Positions 17,997 through 27,682 of a stretch of 27,682 nucleotides of DNA are shown piece by piece. The DNA is from Triparma columacea (taxonomy: Eukaryota; Sar; Bolidophyceae; Parmales; Triparmaceae). The stretch covers positions 34,579 through 62,260 of the forward strand of contig BRYA01000250.1 of assembly GCA_030267965.1 (NCBI GenBank), read 5' to 3'. Both the position numbers and the translations under genes were made by a program. Under the pieces are notes generated by a model, which saw only the letters and a list, made by a program, of their open reading frames with translations, was not told the DNA's origin and searched no databases. The stretch's first letter is position 1. Each line of letters begins with the position of its first letter.

Positions 17997-20900
17997 TCAA
18001 AATTCAACCGTGTCGGATTCTTGCATCGTCCTTAGGAGATCTATGCGATCCGGCGTTGCGAGGTGAGCATTATCATCGTCATGCTCCACCAAATCCACTG
18101 TCCTCTTTTTGGCGAAGGCGTCCCTTTTTGTCAATACGCTCTTCTTTCTGTATGGCTTGGGCTCGAGCTCCCACTTGTCGCGCCTCAAGGAGGGCACTGT
18201 ATAACAATTGTCGATTTTGCCGCCGTTCTGCTGCAATGTTCCGTCTCGGAGCTCCTCGAGGTCAATCATTGTTGCCGTTGCTAGTGTCATTTCCCGACAA
18301 ATGCTCACAAAGTGCCTGTTGATCCTAACGCGCACAAGGAAGGTAACGAGGAGCATAGGCGAAAAAAGGATTGATGCTTCCCACTTCTCTTGAACGATAA
18401 GATACCCGATCCAGAGAACTTGCGTTACGAAAAACGAGACAGGGATCTGCTGGAGCCCTTGAAAAACGACCCTCCCCCCGCCCTCAAACTGTTTGCCATG
18501 GACAAAGAGGGTGAGGTACTTGTACACCTTACAAGAACACCAAAAAGAAACGGCCACAATAAAGGCAGCAAAAGGGATCATCACAGCGTAGGTTGTAGTA
18601 ATGAGAATGAGAAAGGACATCATCGGCAGCATGCGATTGATGTTGAGGCCCTCCGGGTACATCCACCTGTCGATCTTCCTTTGAGACGTTCCTTTCTTGT
18701 TGCGCTTGGCTCGTAAGAACAACTTCCTCAGCAGTGGGAGGAGGAGCGAGAGATCGAGGAAATTTTTGCTGACCCTGATAATCGCATACGTTAGGAAGAA
18801 AGTGGACTGGTTGACGACGGCAGCAGAGGCAGAGTACCAGAAGTCGTTTGGGTTGTTTTTAAGTTTCCCCCAAGCCGAGGAAATACTCCCTCCAATGATA
18901 ATGACCAGGAAGTTGATCAGCTGGTAGAGGTAAAAGTAGCGGAATGTAAAGGCGTTCACCGCCGTGTATGTTCGGAAACGGACAACATGGATTGCTCCTA
19001 GCTTGATCACAAAATACACGATCGACATGAAGATAAGCCAAAGAGTCGGGGGCACTAGGCCCTGGATGAGGGATTTCTCAAAAGACGAGAGACTGTTTGG
19101 GTCGATATTCATCCAATCGAAGCACGAGAGGAGCTCTACGTTGACAAAGGCGCTCACGACAAAGCCGAAAGGGACAACTATGAGTACCCCAAGAAGCAAA
19201 ACTGCGCTGAACACCCAGCGAGCGTAGTCCATCGCGGTCCGAGATTGATACATGTTCTTCCAGATGATATCGTTAGCGTCAGGTGCTGCTGAGAGAGATG
19301 GCTTCCCATTCGCGAAAAGGCGAGTAGAAATAGAAACTTGTCTTGCCGCCGCACTCTTGAACTTTACAAATCCGACGTCCAAGTTCTTCTCCCTCGATTC
19401 GACAGCGTCAGCCTCCTTCTCGATTTCGTCGTTGAGAACCTCGATGGCATTGAGGTAAACCTCGAGAATCTTTTCCGTCTCACAATTGTTGCCGTCCAAC
19501 ACACGCCCGGTCTCCTGCGAAACGGTCCTGATGTGGCGACTTGACAAAGCCTGGTCCGACTTCGAAATCTTAAGGCCAGCGGAAGGCTTCCAAACCTGTA
19601 CGAAATATCTTCTTTTGTCTTGAAAGTAGTGTCGTTTTGCAACAAGATTCTCGTACTAGTGGCGGGATGAGGCGAGAGGGGCAAATTACGGGAGGGGAAA
19701 AGCGCAATGACGAATTGTTCATGTAGTCGTTAGATTTGATACTCTAATGGTGAGGTGGTGTGTGTGCGCTGGCGCTTCACACTAAGCAATGACACCACCA
19801 CACTAATGAACGCCCAATCAATTTCTCACCTTCTTTAGAAGAGTAAGTCGGTCGGCAATCAGAGCATCGAGTCTCGCTGTGTCTGGAACAATTTCAACTG
19901 CGTCGACCTGGTCTCTGAAGAGGGCAAGAAAGGTCGCGCGTAAAGTCGTTCTTGTGTAACCTTTGATGTTCTCGACCAATACGGTCTTCCTGTACGCCAA
20001 AGCCTTCAAGGGAAGAGTGTACGTTAGGGATACATAGGTGACGCACTTATACAACTAAACACTCAAACTCACCTCTTCCTGGTGGCCATGCTCATCCCCT
20101 CGAGCCGTGAACTGTAGACGAAGGAAAGTGAAGTACTGCCATTCAACCCACAGAAGGCGAAGGGCGTACGTATAAAATAACATTTGCATAACCGTCGCCC
20201 CCCAAAGCTGCGTGCCGTAAGCGCAACAATCGTTAATAAGGGAAAGGATTGTTGTGCGAACTTATTCAAACCCAACTTACCTTATTAGATCCTGTTGGGA
20301 GGTTCTGAATGGTCAACGTTGAGAACGAGCTTAGAGAAGCGGGCTCAGAGGCATACATGGGCAGTAGGACGCACCCAGCCACAATGAAAGGGTAGAACGA
20401 TATGTTAAACCCAAAGCGTAGGTAACGAAGGAAAGACATTGAGTCAAGACCAATAAGCCGAAGCAGCTCGGTCTCCCGATCGCTCAATGTATGCGTCTCG
20501 TTGTGTAAGGTAGTCTCAAAGATCTGAGTAAAAAGTTGCTCGTCTCCCTCTCTTCTCTCTCCTGATTCAAGCTCGTCATCGATTTCATCCGCTTTGTTCG
20601 GTTTAAGGTTGAAGAATATTTTTGCGTGATTAGGCAAGTTTTTCCAGCTATCGCTCAAAAACTCCACTATTGACACTCGGCAAACCCCCCCGCCCTCATC
20701 AACTCGAAAAAGAAGCCAGTCAAGACACCAGTGGTGAGGAAGACGAGGGGTCCGGTTTCTCATTTTTTCGAGCCTTCGACGGTTCCTGCCATCATAAAGG
20801 AACATAGTATTCGCGACGTTGCGAAAGATCTCAAAAGTAATCAACAGGATTATGGAGAGACCCAGGGAGACAAAAAATGGAAGCTTCAAAACTAAGTTTG

Positions 20901-21047
20901 GACGACGAGAACTTTGAGTTAGTCTTGGTTGTTGAATACAGGGCCCCTGTAGGTGACGACGAGTAAGTCCACAACCCCCATCAACATACCTTCCCATCTC
21001 ACTGTCGTGTACTGGGTAGTACTGCTGCAGTCGATATTAGAGGACAT
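17997..21047 (-). CDS. OSCA/TMEM63 (CSC1-like) mechanosensitive channel
   Basis: OSCA/TMEM63 proteins are membrane-tension or osmosensitive cation channels. Minus-strand exons 21047-21003, 20946-20281, 20207-20073, 20003-19830 and 19595-17997 join in frame to 872 residues. TM0 is near residues 38-57, and a GLDSMSFLRYLRFG segment leads into TM1 (about 195-213). TM2 follows (238-260). A cytosolic domain begins YRKTVLVENI, the RNP-like motif of this family. The core of repeated long membrane segments includes DANDIIWKNM just before TM3, which matches the conserved PxDIxW motif region. The soluble C-terminus is Lys/Asp-rich. The first intron uses donor GTGAG at 21002; the nearby GTATG at 20990 would break the frame. 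The stop is 114 bp from the convergent thioredoxin-like gene's stop. Confidence 0.85.
19596..19829 (-). other. long intron of the OSCA-like gene
   Basis: At 234 bp this is among the longest introns in the window. It contains a short inverted repeat (GGTGGTGT near 19755 with ACACCACC near 19790). No ORF or RNA gene is evident inside it. Confidence 0.6.
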
Positions 21048-21252
21048 GAAGAAGACAGGTGACTTTTTTTGAGCTTTGAATTCCCGAATAATTGAGTTTG
21101 TAATTTTTTTGAATTGACCAATGGTAAAGACTGTACGATAAGCTATAACGATTGCTATAATGTAAGTTGCTGTTATTTAGACAGAAAGTTACGAAGTTTT
21201 ATAAACTTTTTGTTTGTTCATTTGACAAGTGACAAGATTCGGTTTTATATAC
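21048..21252. other. A/T-rich spacer between the OSCA-like and coiled-coil genes
   Basis: The spacer is A/T-richer than the flanking exons. It should hold the OSCA-like promoter and the 3' end of the coiled-coil transcript. No gene is seen. Confidence 0.5.
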
Positions 21253-24200
21253 TCAGAAGAGCTCCTCCTCCTGACCACCGCCATCCTCCTCTTCTTCCTC
21301 GTCTACGCTTGCCCTCTTTCCTTTTCTTCGTTCGGTCACGTTGTCACTTATCCCTACTTTTGCTCCATCTCCACCTCCTCCTTCCTCTCCTTCTTCTCCT
21401 TTTATGTCCAACCTGTCACCCCTTTCCTTCCCCTCTGGGCTAATGGTCTCCTCGATCCCAACGGGCGTTCCGATGACCGAACCTATGGCGCCCTCCTCCA
21501 AGCTCAATGCAAGATTCTCGATCTGTGCCAGCCTTGCTTGTATGTCATCGCCCCCATACTTCTTCCCAGAACCCCCCCCGTTTCCCTCCCCCGCCCTCTC
21601 AATCACGTCGATGTTCTCCTTGAGGACGAGAAGGTCCCTCTCCACCCCTCTCCTGCTGAGCCTCTCCACCTCATTCCGGAGGCCCATCACCTCGACCTCG
21701 AACTTGTTGATTTCGCGCTGGTTTGTCACATCCTTCCTGTGCATAGCATCTTCTACATCCCTAATCTTCATCCTTTCCTCGTTCACAGCCGTTTCGGTTT
21801 GGAGCATGAGGTCGTTCTTTTCGGACTTCAGGGCCTTGATTTCTCCCCTGAATCTCTCCTCCTTATCCCAGTTCTCCTTCGCCAACTTTCTCTCCAGCTG
21901 CCTCATTTTCTCCTCGTACTTTCGCTTGACCTCCGTAAGCTCTCCCTTGAGCCCCCTCTCCTTGCTCTCTCCCTCGATTCGTTGAAGCTCTGCAAGCATG
22001 GCCACCTCAGAGCGACTCCTCTCCAAGTCGTCTACCATGATGCTCCTGTCCTTGAGCTCCGAGGCCTCAGACCTGAGCTGAGTCAATTCGACCTCGAGCT
22101 TCCCGTTGTCGACCTCTAGCTCCTTCACGCGCTCTTCAGCAACTATCCTCGTTTCATGGACCGCCCCAAGTTCCCCAACAATCCTTCTCATTTCTTCCTT
22201 GTTCGACTCGATGATTTGCTCCAAGGGTTCCCTCTCTTTCCGCTTGAGGGCTTCGCACTTCTTCTCCCACGCCCCCGTGAGCTCTCTGAGGGCGCCCCTG
22301 AAGTCAACCTCGTTAGGGTTCAACAAACCCTCCTCGATCGTTCCACCAAACTTAAACTCGCTCTCAAGGCAGACTACAATCATGTCAAGCTGGGGGTTGG
22401 TTGGGCAGGGAGGTGAGAGTACAGTTAGGAGGGAGCGCTGGAAATCAAACAGCCGAGCATATCTCCACCCCCCGAAAACTCACCTTGCTCTTGTACCCGT
22501 CAATCTCCCTTCGCATCTCCTCCTCCTCGGCCATGAGCTTGGATTTGGCCAAGTTGAGGGCCCCAGCACTGTTCTCGAGCTCCTCGCACTTGCCCCTCAG
22601 ATCCTCAACAATCGATTCAGCCTTCTCCTTCTCCAACTTGACCCTTTCCAGCTCCACTAGGAGAATCGCCTTCTCCTCCTCCACCTTCGTGTGCATGGAC
22701 GACTGTTCCCTGAAGTTCTCCTCGGTCTTTGTCTCAAACTCTTCCCTGAGCGACTCGATGTGCTCTTCGAGGGCACTAATCTGGCGATCTTTCTCAGCCA
22801 CTATTGCCTCCCTTTTGTCCACCTCCTCTTTCAAGTAAGCGCTGGCGTTCTGCTTCCTTTCGCTCTCGTAATTTTGCTTCAAGTTGAAGAGCTCCTTGTC
22901 AAAATGCATGCTCAGCCTCCTTGTAACGACCTTGTTCTTCTCGCCCCACTTCTCGTGGACGCTCTTGACGATCTGGTAAGTGTCTTTCCCGAACGACTCG
23001 AGCTCGGCGCCTACTTGGACCTTGAGCTGCTTCAGGTCAACCTTCATAGGCACCAACTTGCGGTCCACGAGCCGCTGGAGTTCCCGGATGCTTCTCTGCT
23101 TTGCATTCAGGCTCTTGCCTTGCATCGCCTCCTCGCCCTTCAGATCGGCGACATCTCCCTCCAAGGACTTAATCCTAAAGTCCTTCTCGTCAGCTTGCTT
23201 CATCAGCACGGACTCGATCTGTTTTTGGGTTGCGATGACGACCGAATGGAGACAGGTTAGCTTGAAGGTCCACGAGCTGCATTCTAAGTCGCACCAGTCT
23301 CGTCTCACCTCCTCCAACCCCTTACACTTTTCCTGAAGCTTTTCAATCTCGCCGTCCCTCTGCACGAGCTTCAGCTCGATATCCCTAGCATCGCCCTTGA
23401 CCTTCTCAACCTCAGAGGCTGTCTTTCTCTCGATGTCGTCAAGCTTTCTCTGGAGCTCGTTCATTGCAGCAGAGTGGTCATTGCCCTTGGACATGAGCTG
23501 TGGCAAATTGACGAGGATGGTATGTGTTGTTAGTCGTCGTGGTGGTTTGGGTTATAATTCATAATTCGTCGGATCGGCACTGCTGAGGATCGCTCCATAG
23601 CATCGCCAACTATCAGTTACTCTCACCTCCTCTTTCGCCTTGTATTCTCTATCCACGGCCTCAGTTTTCTGCTTCTCTGCACTCTCGAGCAAATTCTGCG
23701 CGTGCTCAAGCTTGCGCTGAACGTTAGACAACTCGTTCTTAACGGCGTCGGACCCGTTGATAGCATTCTCGGCGTTGATCTCTAGATCCTTCATCTTGAG
23801 CTTTTGCTCGTTCACGTTCCTCTCCTTCTCAATGGCATCCTCCTCCATCTTCCTGATTTTGTCCAGAGTGGCCGTCTTCTCCGCCTCTGCTTCCTTCTTA
23901 TGACTCTTGAGGGAGTCGATCTTCTCCTTCATCTCGCCCTTCTCCTCCTCGGCCTTCCGCAAGAGCGCAGCGAGCCTCGAAACGTTCATGTTGCCCTCCT
24001 CGAGGTGCTCACCGAGGAGCTGCCTGGCCCTCTTTTCTTGGTCCGCCCTCTCGATCTGTTTTTCGACGATGCTCTCGCTCTTTCTAATTTCCGCCTCCAT
24101 GTCTTCCCTGCCCGCTTCAAGGTCCTCGATAGTGCGCTTGTATTCTCTAATCTCGGCCCGCAATTCTTCAAGGGGGACTTCGTTCTCCTTCAAGCACAGG

Positions 24201-26513
24201 CTCCGGCACTCCTTCAACTGAACCTGAAGCTCCAAAGCCCCCTTGTCCTTCATCTCGCTCAAGCACCTAGAAAGAGCTGTCTCCACCTCCCTGACGTGCT
24301 CGCTGCGCAGAATGTACTCGTTCGCGAAGCGCTTCAGTTTCTCCTCGGCTGCCTCGGTCTCGGCCTTTCTAGTCTCCGCGAGCTGCTGGTACTGGTTCTG
24401 CACGGTCGTCACCATCTCCTGGTACTTTGCCTGCTGCTCCAGCTCCCTCTTCTCAAACTTGGCCTTGAGGAGTTCCTTCGTCTTGGCCTCGGTCTCGATC
24501 TGGACGCTTCTTGCACGCTCGTCCATCCTGTCAGCAAATTGCTGTGCAGCGGAGGCGTAGTCAGCCTGATTCGCGTTGCTGTTAATCTGGACGCCTTGCA
24601 GAGAGGCCAACTTCTCCTGCAAAGAGCGCACCTTCTCGTCAAGGGTACCCGAGCGCGCCTTCGTGGACTATAGAGAAGCGGCGTGCGTTGATGGGTTAGC
24701 CTATTTGAGAAAGAGTTTGAAGATTTTTGTGATGTTTTGTGATGTTCTCTCACCTCAAGCTCGGAGGTCAGGCGCTGGTTGAGCTCAATCTGCATCGTCG
24801 TGTCGCGCCTGGCGTTGTTCAGCTCGTCGTCCTTGTTCCTAATCTCCAACTTGAGGGAGTTCTGGATCTGCTTCGCGGCCCTCATCTTCTCTCCAAGCTG
24901 CGGTGAACGGTTCGGTGAGGGGTGGCTAGGGTTCACGTGGTAAGGGAGAGAGACAAAAATGTCGGTCTTACCTTCTCCTTCATGCTTCGCATTTTCATTT
25001 GCATGCTAGTCAGGGCCTCTCCGCTGTCTTTTGCCTCGGTAGCCATCATGACCTCCATTTGCTCTCCGACAGCGGCGAACTTTGACCTGAGCTCTTGAAC
25101 ATCGGACTCTGAGACCTCGAGACGACCCCTAAGAACGTCGTTCTCCTCTCGCAACCTCTTGCACTCAGACTTGAGCTCGTTACGGGATGTAGAGTACTTA
25201 TTTGACCTCTCGCGCTCATCATTAAGCGTCTTTGAAAGATCCTCCATTCTCTGCCGCTCGAACTTGAGGTCCTTGTTGAGAATATCAAATTTATTTTCGT
25301 AGGTGAACTTCTCAGATTGGTAGTTTCTCTGCGAATGTTAGGGGGTGGGGTGGCGGAGAGGGGTGAGGAGGGAGGGGTGCTGAGGGAGGGGAACACATGA
25401 TAAATCTCAACTTGGCTCAACCTCACCTCATCTTGCATTTTGTTGTTGAGCTCGTTTTGCAAGTCAGATATCGTCTGTTGCAGCTTAATATCATTGTTGG
25501 TCGTCGTCTTGACGGTCAACTCTAAGCGCTCAATCTTCGCCATCATCTGGACCCGTTCCATGGAAAACTCATCCATTTGCCTGGTCATTTCGTGACGAGC
25601 ATTCCCTGCGTCCTCCGCTGAGGCCTTGACCTGGTCTCTGAGAGAAGAAATTGTTAAAGAGTCACGCTGAAGGTTGGCCAACGATGAGTTGGCATCGGAA
25701 AGCTGCAGCTTCAACGAATTGACCTCCTCAACGAGCTGAGAGATTGGAGAGGAGGGGGGTTAGGAAAAGTGGGAGGAGAAAGGGGCTTGTTAAAGCGAGC
25801 TCACCTCGAAGCGCTCGTTCTTTAGGCGATGGTTGTGGGTCTCACAGAGCGAAAACTTGTTCGCAATAGTCTGGATAAACGTCTCCCTCTCATCTCGCAA
25901 ATCCTGCTGCACAATATCACCTACAGCACGAGGGACAAACTCTCGGGTTGTTGGGTCTTCACTGTTAGCAAGGGGTCACAAGGGGGGGGGGGGGGGTGGC
26001 GAGGGAAGTAAGAAGGGTAGGGTACAAGGAACGAGATTCTCTTTCATTCCGAGCAACTCACCTCATGGCAAGAAGCACATCATCTGAATTGACAGAGTTG
26101 AACGTTCGCTGGATCGAATTCGTCAAATGCTCGATGCGACTCTCGTAAATCTTTTTGAGAGCGTTGAAACGGCGCTTAAACTGCTGTTCAGAAGCCTGCA
26201 CTTGCCGTATATTGGTTACTGCAGCTGGAGTAAAGGTTGAAGTGGGTTTGTTTTTTGAAGGAGGTATGGTGGGGGCCGCAGGGCGTTGGTCAGGGGCAGC
26301 GAAGTCGGGGGCTGCGACCGACTGGGGAGGGAGCCGGAATCTGTCCCGCTCCTCCCTGTAGGCACGGATAATCTCATCGTCCTGATCGAATGAAGGGGAG
26401 GTGGAGGGCTTTATGGGAGAGGGGGAAGCGGACTTTGATGGAGGAGCCTCGAACTCATCGTTCTGGTAGGCAGAACTGGTGTTGGAATGGACCGAGGAGT
26501 TCTCCTCAGCCAT
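21253..26513 (-). CDS. 1506-residue coiled-coil protein with conserved-looking N-terminal head
   Basis: Nine minus-strand exons join in frame: 26513-26062, 25961-25805, 25735-25427, 25328-24972, 24897-24754, 24667-23627, 23497-23309, 23218-22484 and 22389-21253. Residues 1-100 are acidic and Pro/Ser-rich. Residues about 105-203 form a head with fewer heptad features (RIEHLTNSIQRTFNSVNSDD, then DPTTREFVPRAVGDIVQQDL). The remaining roughly 1250 residues are nearly continuous Lys/Glu-rich coiled coil, and the tail is acidic and Gly-rich. Exon 2 must use the acceptor at 25962 (AACAG), because the TAG at 25912 breaks the frame. Seven of eight junctions are phase 0. The architecture fits a structural scaffold (centrosomal, basal-body, Golgi or cytoskeletal). 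I do not recognise a named family. Confidence 0.8.
25982..25996 (-). repeat. homopolymer C tract (15, sense strand) in an intron
   Basis: Fifteen G on the plus strand equal a C tract on the gene's strand, lying just upstream of the acceptor of exon 2 of the coiled-coil gene. Confidence 0.9.
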
Positions 26514-26969
26514 GTTGACTGTTAGTTTTATTGAAGAGGTTCGAAGGGGAGATAGGGAAATTTGGCTGGAGGACAGTACTACGGGGGTTTCAATGATGGT
26601 GAAGGCAATTAAATAGGAGGAGAAGGGCGGAGGAGGGGTTCGGATGTCGTACAATTCGAAAATGAATTGACCAAATCAACAAGGACTTTGTTCCCCAGAC
26701 CTGGACATTACATAACAACAAGGGGAAAACTCTGAGGGTTTATTTAAGGTGAGTACGCTTCGAAAATTTCCCCCGTGGGAGCCAATTAGGCGACAAGGGC
26801 ACTTGATCGAAATTGTAGGGAGAAGCATTGTCAAATTTCTCACATGAACAGTGAGCGATTAGGGAGATGATTGATTGAGGATTATGAGCTGAGGGTAGGG
26901 GAAGAAGCGTTTTCGTAACTCTGATATTGAGCGGCACATCATAAATCTATGTCTCGTAACCCGTGATTA
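26514..26969. other. divergent intergenic region between the coiled-coil and SH3 genes
   Basis: This 456-bp region separates two divergent starts. A good donor (AAG|GTGAGT at about 26748) on the plus strand may end a non-coding first exon of the SH3 gene. Otherwise nothing is seen. Confidence 0.5.
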
Positions 26970-27682
26970 ATGACAATCGTGAGTCTGACCTCCCCACCCC
27001 ACCAACTGCATCCTTCGCACATTGAGTACAAGACGTGGGGAGGGGGCCTGTTCCGCAGCAAGGCCATCGTCATGAACTTCGTCACCTTTAAGGAGGACCC
27101 CGCGCTGCCCCCGAACACGGTGGACTTCAGCATGAGTAGATCTGAGCAGAACACCATGGTCATTAGGGTTCCCACCAATCTCGCGAGCAGGGCTCCAATC
27201 GGCCTTGACGATAGCGTCGATGGAGGATCAGGGGGAGAGGGGGGAGGAGGACGAGGCTACAGCGGGTACTCCACAACTGAAGTCGTCAAAAACAACTACG
27301 TCAAGCCTACGTACGGGGGTGGGGGAGGAGGCAACTCAGGGGCAGCAACAGGGCCACCAATGAACCCCTACAGCTCGTACGTTCAAAAGAATACCGCAGC
27401 GAAGCCCCCATCGTTTGCCGCACCAGCAGCGCCCAACTATCAGTCATCGGCACCGGCGTCATCATATCAGTCGTCGGCGCCCTCCTCGTATCAATCGTCG
27501 GCGCCCTCCTCGTATCAATCGTCGGCGCCCTCCTCGTATCAATCGTCGGCACCATCCTATTCAAACAATCCAGGGGTCAGGACCTCCCTCACCAGGAGCG
27601 TCCCAAAGGTACCGCCTAAAAAAGCACAGCCCCCGCCCCCCCCAAAGAAAAAGGCTGTTGCCTTGTATGACTACCAAGCTGA
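26970..27682 (+). CDS. SH3-domain protein with Ser/Ala/Pro/Tyr repeats (3' end outside window)
   Basis: The open frame runs to the window edge. It begins with about 75 residues of folded-looking sequence (YKTWGGGLFRSKAIVMNFV, VDFSMSRSEQNTMVIRVPTN). A Gly-rich stretch follows, then a Tyr-Gln-Ser-Ser-Ala-Pro repeat block (27438-27563), a Lys/Pro-rich linker (PPPPPKKK) and VALYDYQA, the start of an SH3 domain. The layout of a basic beta-rich segment, a Gly/Pro/Ala-rich segment and SH3 recalls the TH1-TH2-SH3 tail of class I myosins. There is no room for a motor domain upstream, so it may be a free-standing tail-like adaptor. The start at 26970 is the first ATG in frame after a stop, but an upstream exon is possible. 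SH3 confidence is high; the rest is tentative. Confidence 0.65.
   Translation, partial: MTIVSLTSPPHQLHPSHIEYKTWGGGLFRSKAIVMNFVTFKEDPALPPNTVDFSMSRSEQNTMVIRVPTNLASRAPIGLDDSVDGGSGGEGGGGRGYSGYSTTEVVKNNYVKPTYGGGGGGNSGAATGPPMNPYSSYVQKNTAAKPPSFAAPAAPNYQSSAPASSYQSSAPSSYQSSAPSSYQSSAPSSYQSSAPSYSNNPGVRTSLTRSVPKVPPKKAQPPPPPKKKAVALYDYQA
27438..27563 (+). repeat. 24-27 bp minisatellite encoding YQSSAPSS units
   Basis: Five tandem units begin at 27438, 27465, 27489, 27513 and 27537. The units starting at 27489 and 27513 are identical over 24 bp, the 27465 unit differs at one base, and the outer two are diverged. All units keep the reading frame. Confidence 0.9.

Noticed and set aside
19740..19800. Hairpin-like inverted repeat in an OSCA-gene intron as a possible microRNA or snoRNA
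   Set aside because: The stem is only about 8 bp with no box C/D or H/ACA elements visible.
21229..24673. Several plus-strand ORFs of 180-300 residues (for example 21229-22119 and 23804-24673)
   Set aside because: They are shadows of the nine-exon coiled-coil gene and their Leu-rich text comes from antisense Lys/Glu codons.
1..27682. Search for tRNA, rRNA, transposons, CRISPR arrays, viral genes or prokaryotic operons
   Set aside because: No cloverleaf-like sequence, terminal repeats with a transposase, spaced repeats or viral hallmark proteins were seen. All repeats are homopolymers, microsatellites or in-gene tandem units.

Overview
This is nuclear DNA of a eukaryote: genes are split by short spliceosomal introns (57-240 bp, GT-AG). 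The families are Rab7, TBC RabGAP, Fcf2, OSCA/TMEM63 and a cyclic-nucleotide-type channel. One protein opens with a signal-peptide-like segment ending Ser-Ser-Ala|Phe, which resembles the ASAF motif of plastid-targeted stramenopile proteins. Together with the compact layout and C-rich intron ends, this suggests a photosynthetic marine stramenopile. A parmalean/bolidophyte such as Triparma or Tetraparma would fit, but that is inference; no species marker is visible.

I rebuilt twelve protein genes by joining exons in frame. In order: (1) 3' end of Rab7, +; (2) TBC-domain RabGAP, +; (3) FkbM-like membrane methyltransferase, -; (4) RlmI-like, probably plastid-targeted methyltransferase, -; (5) YCII-domain protein, +; (6) coiled-coil protein, possibly ciliary, -; (7) ten-exon EF-hand plus voltage/cyclic-nucleotide-type channel, +; (8) Fcf2 pre-rRNA processing factor, -; (9) ER thioredoxin-like membrane protein with a C-terminal KKXX, +; (10) OSCA/TMEM63 channel, -; (11) a 1506-residue coiled-coil protein in nine exons, -; (12) 5' part of a Ser/Ala/Pro/Tyr-repeat SH3 protein, +, cut by the window end.

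The most striking gene is number 7. A long disordered N-terminus and two canonical EF-hands are spliced in frame to a six-helix channel with an IGFETPP filter and a C-terminal cyclic-nucleotide-binding domain, so one subunit could read voltage, Ca2+ and cyclic nucleotide. Genes 7 and 10 are both candidate cation channels. Genes 1 and 2 are a late-endosomal Rab and a RabGAP side by side. Genes 6 and 11 are coiled-coil proteins of uncertain role. Nothing shows that the twelve genes form one pathway.

The long antisense ORFs opposite the coiled-coil genes are shadows. I found no tRNA, rRNA, transposon, CRISPR array or viral gene. There is one short assembly gap (32 N) inside an intron of gene 7. 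Several homopolymer runs of C or G may hide small assembly errors.
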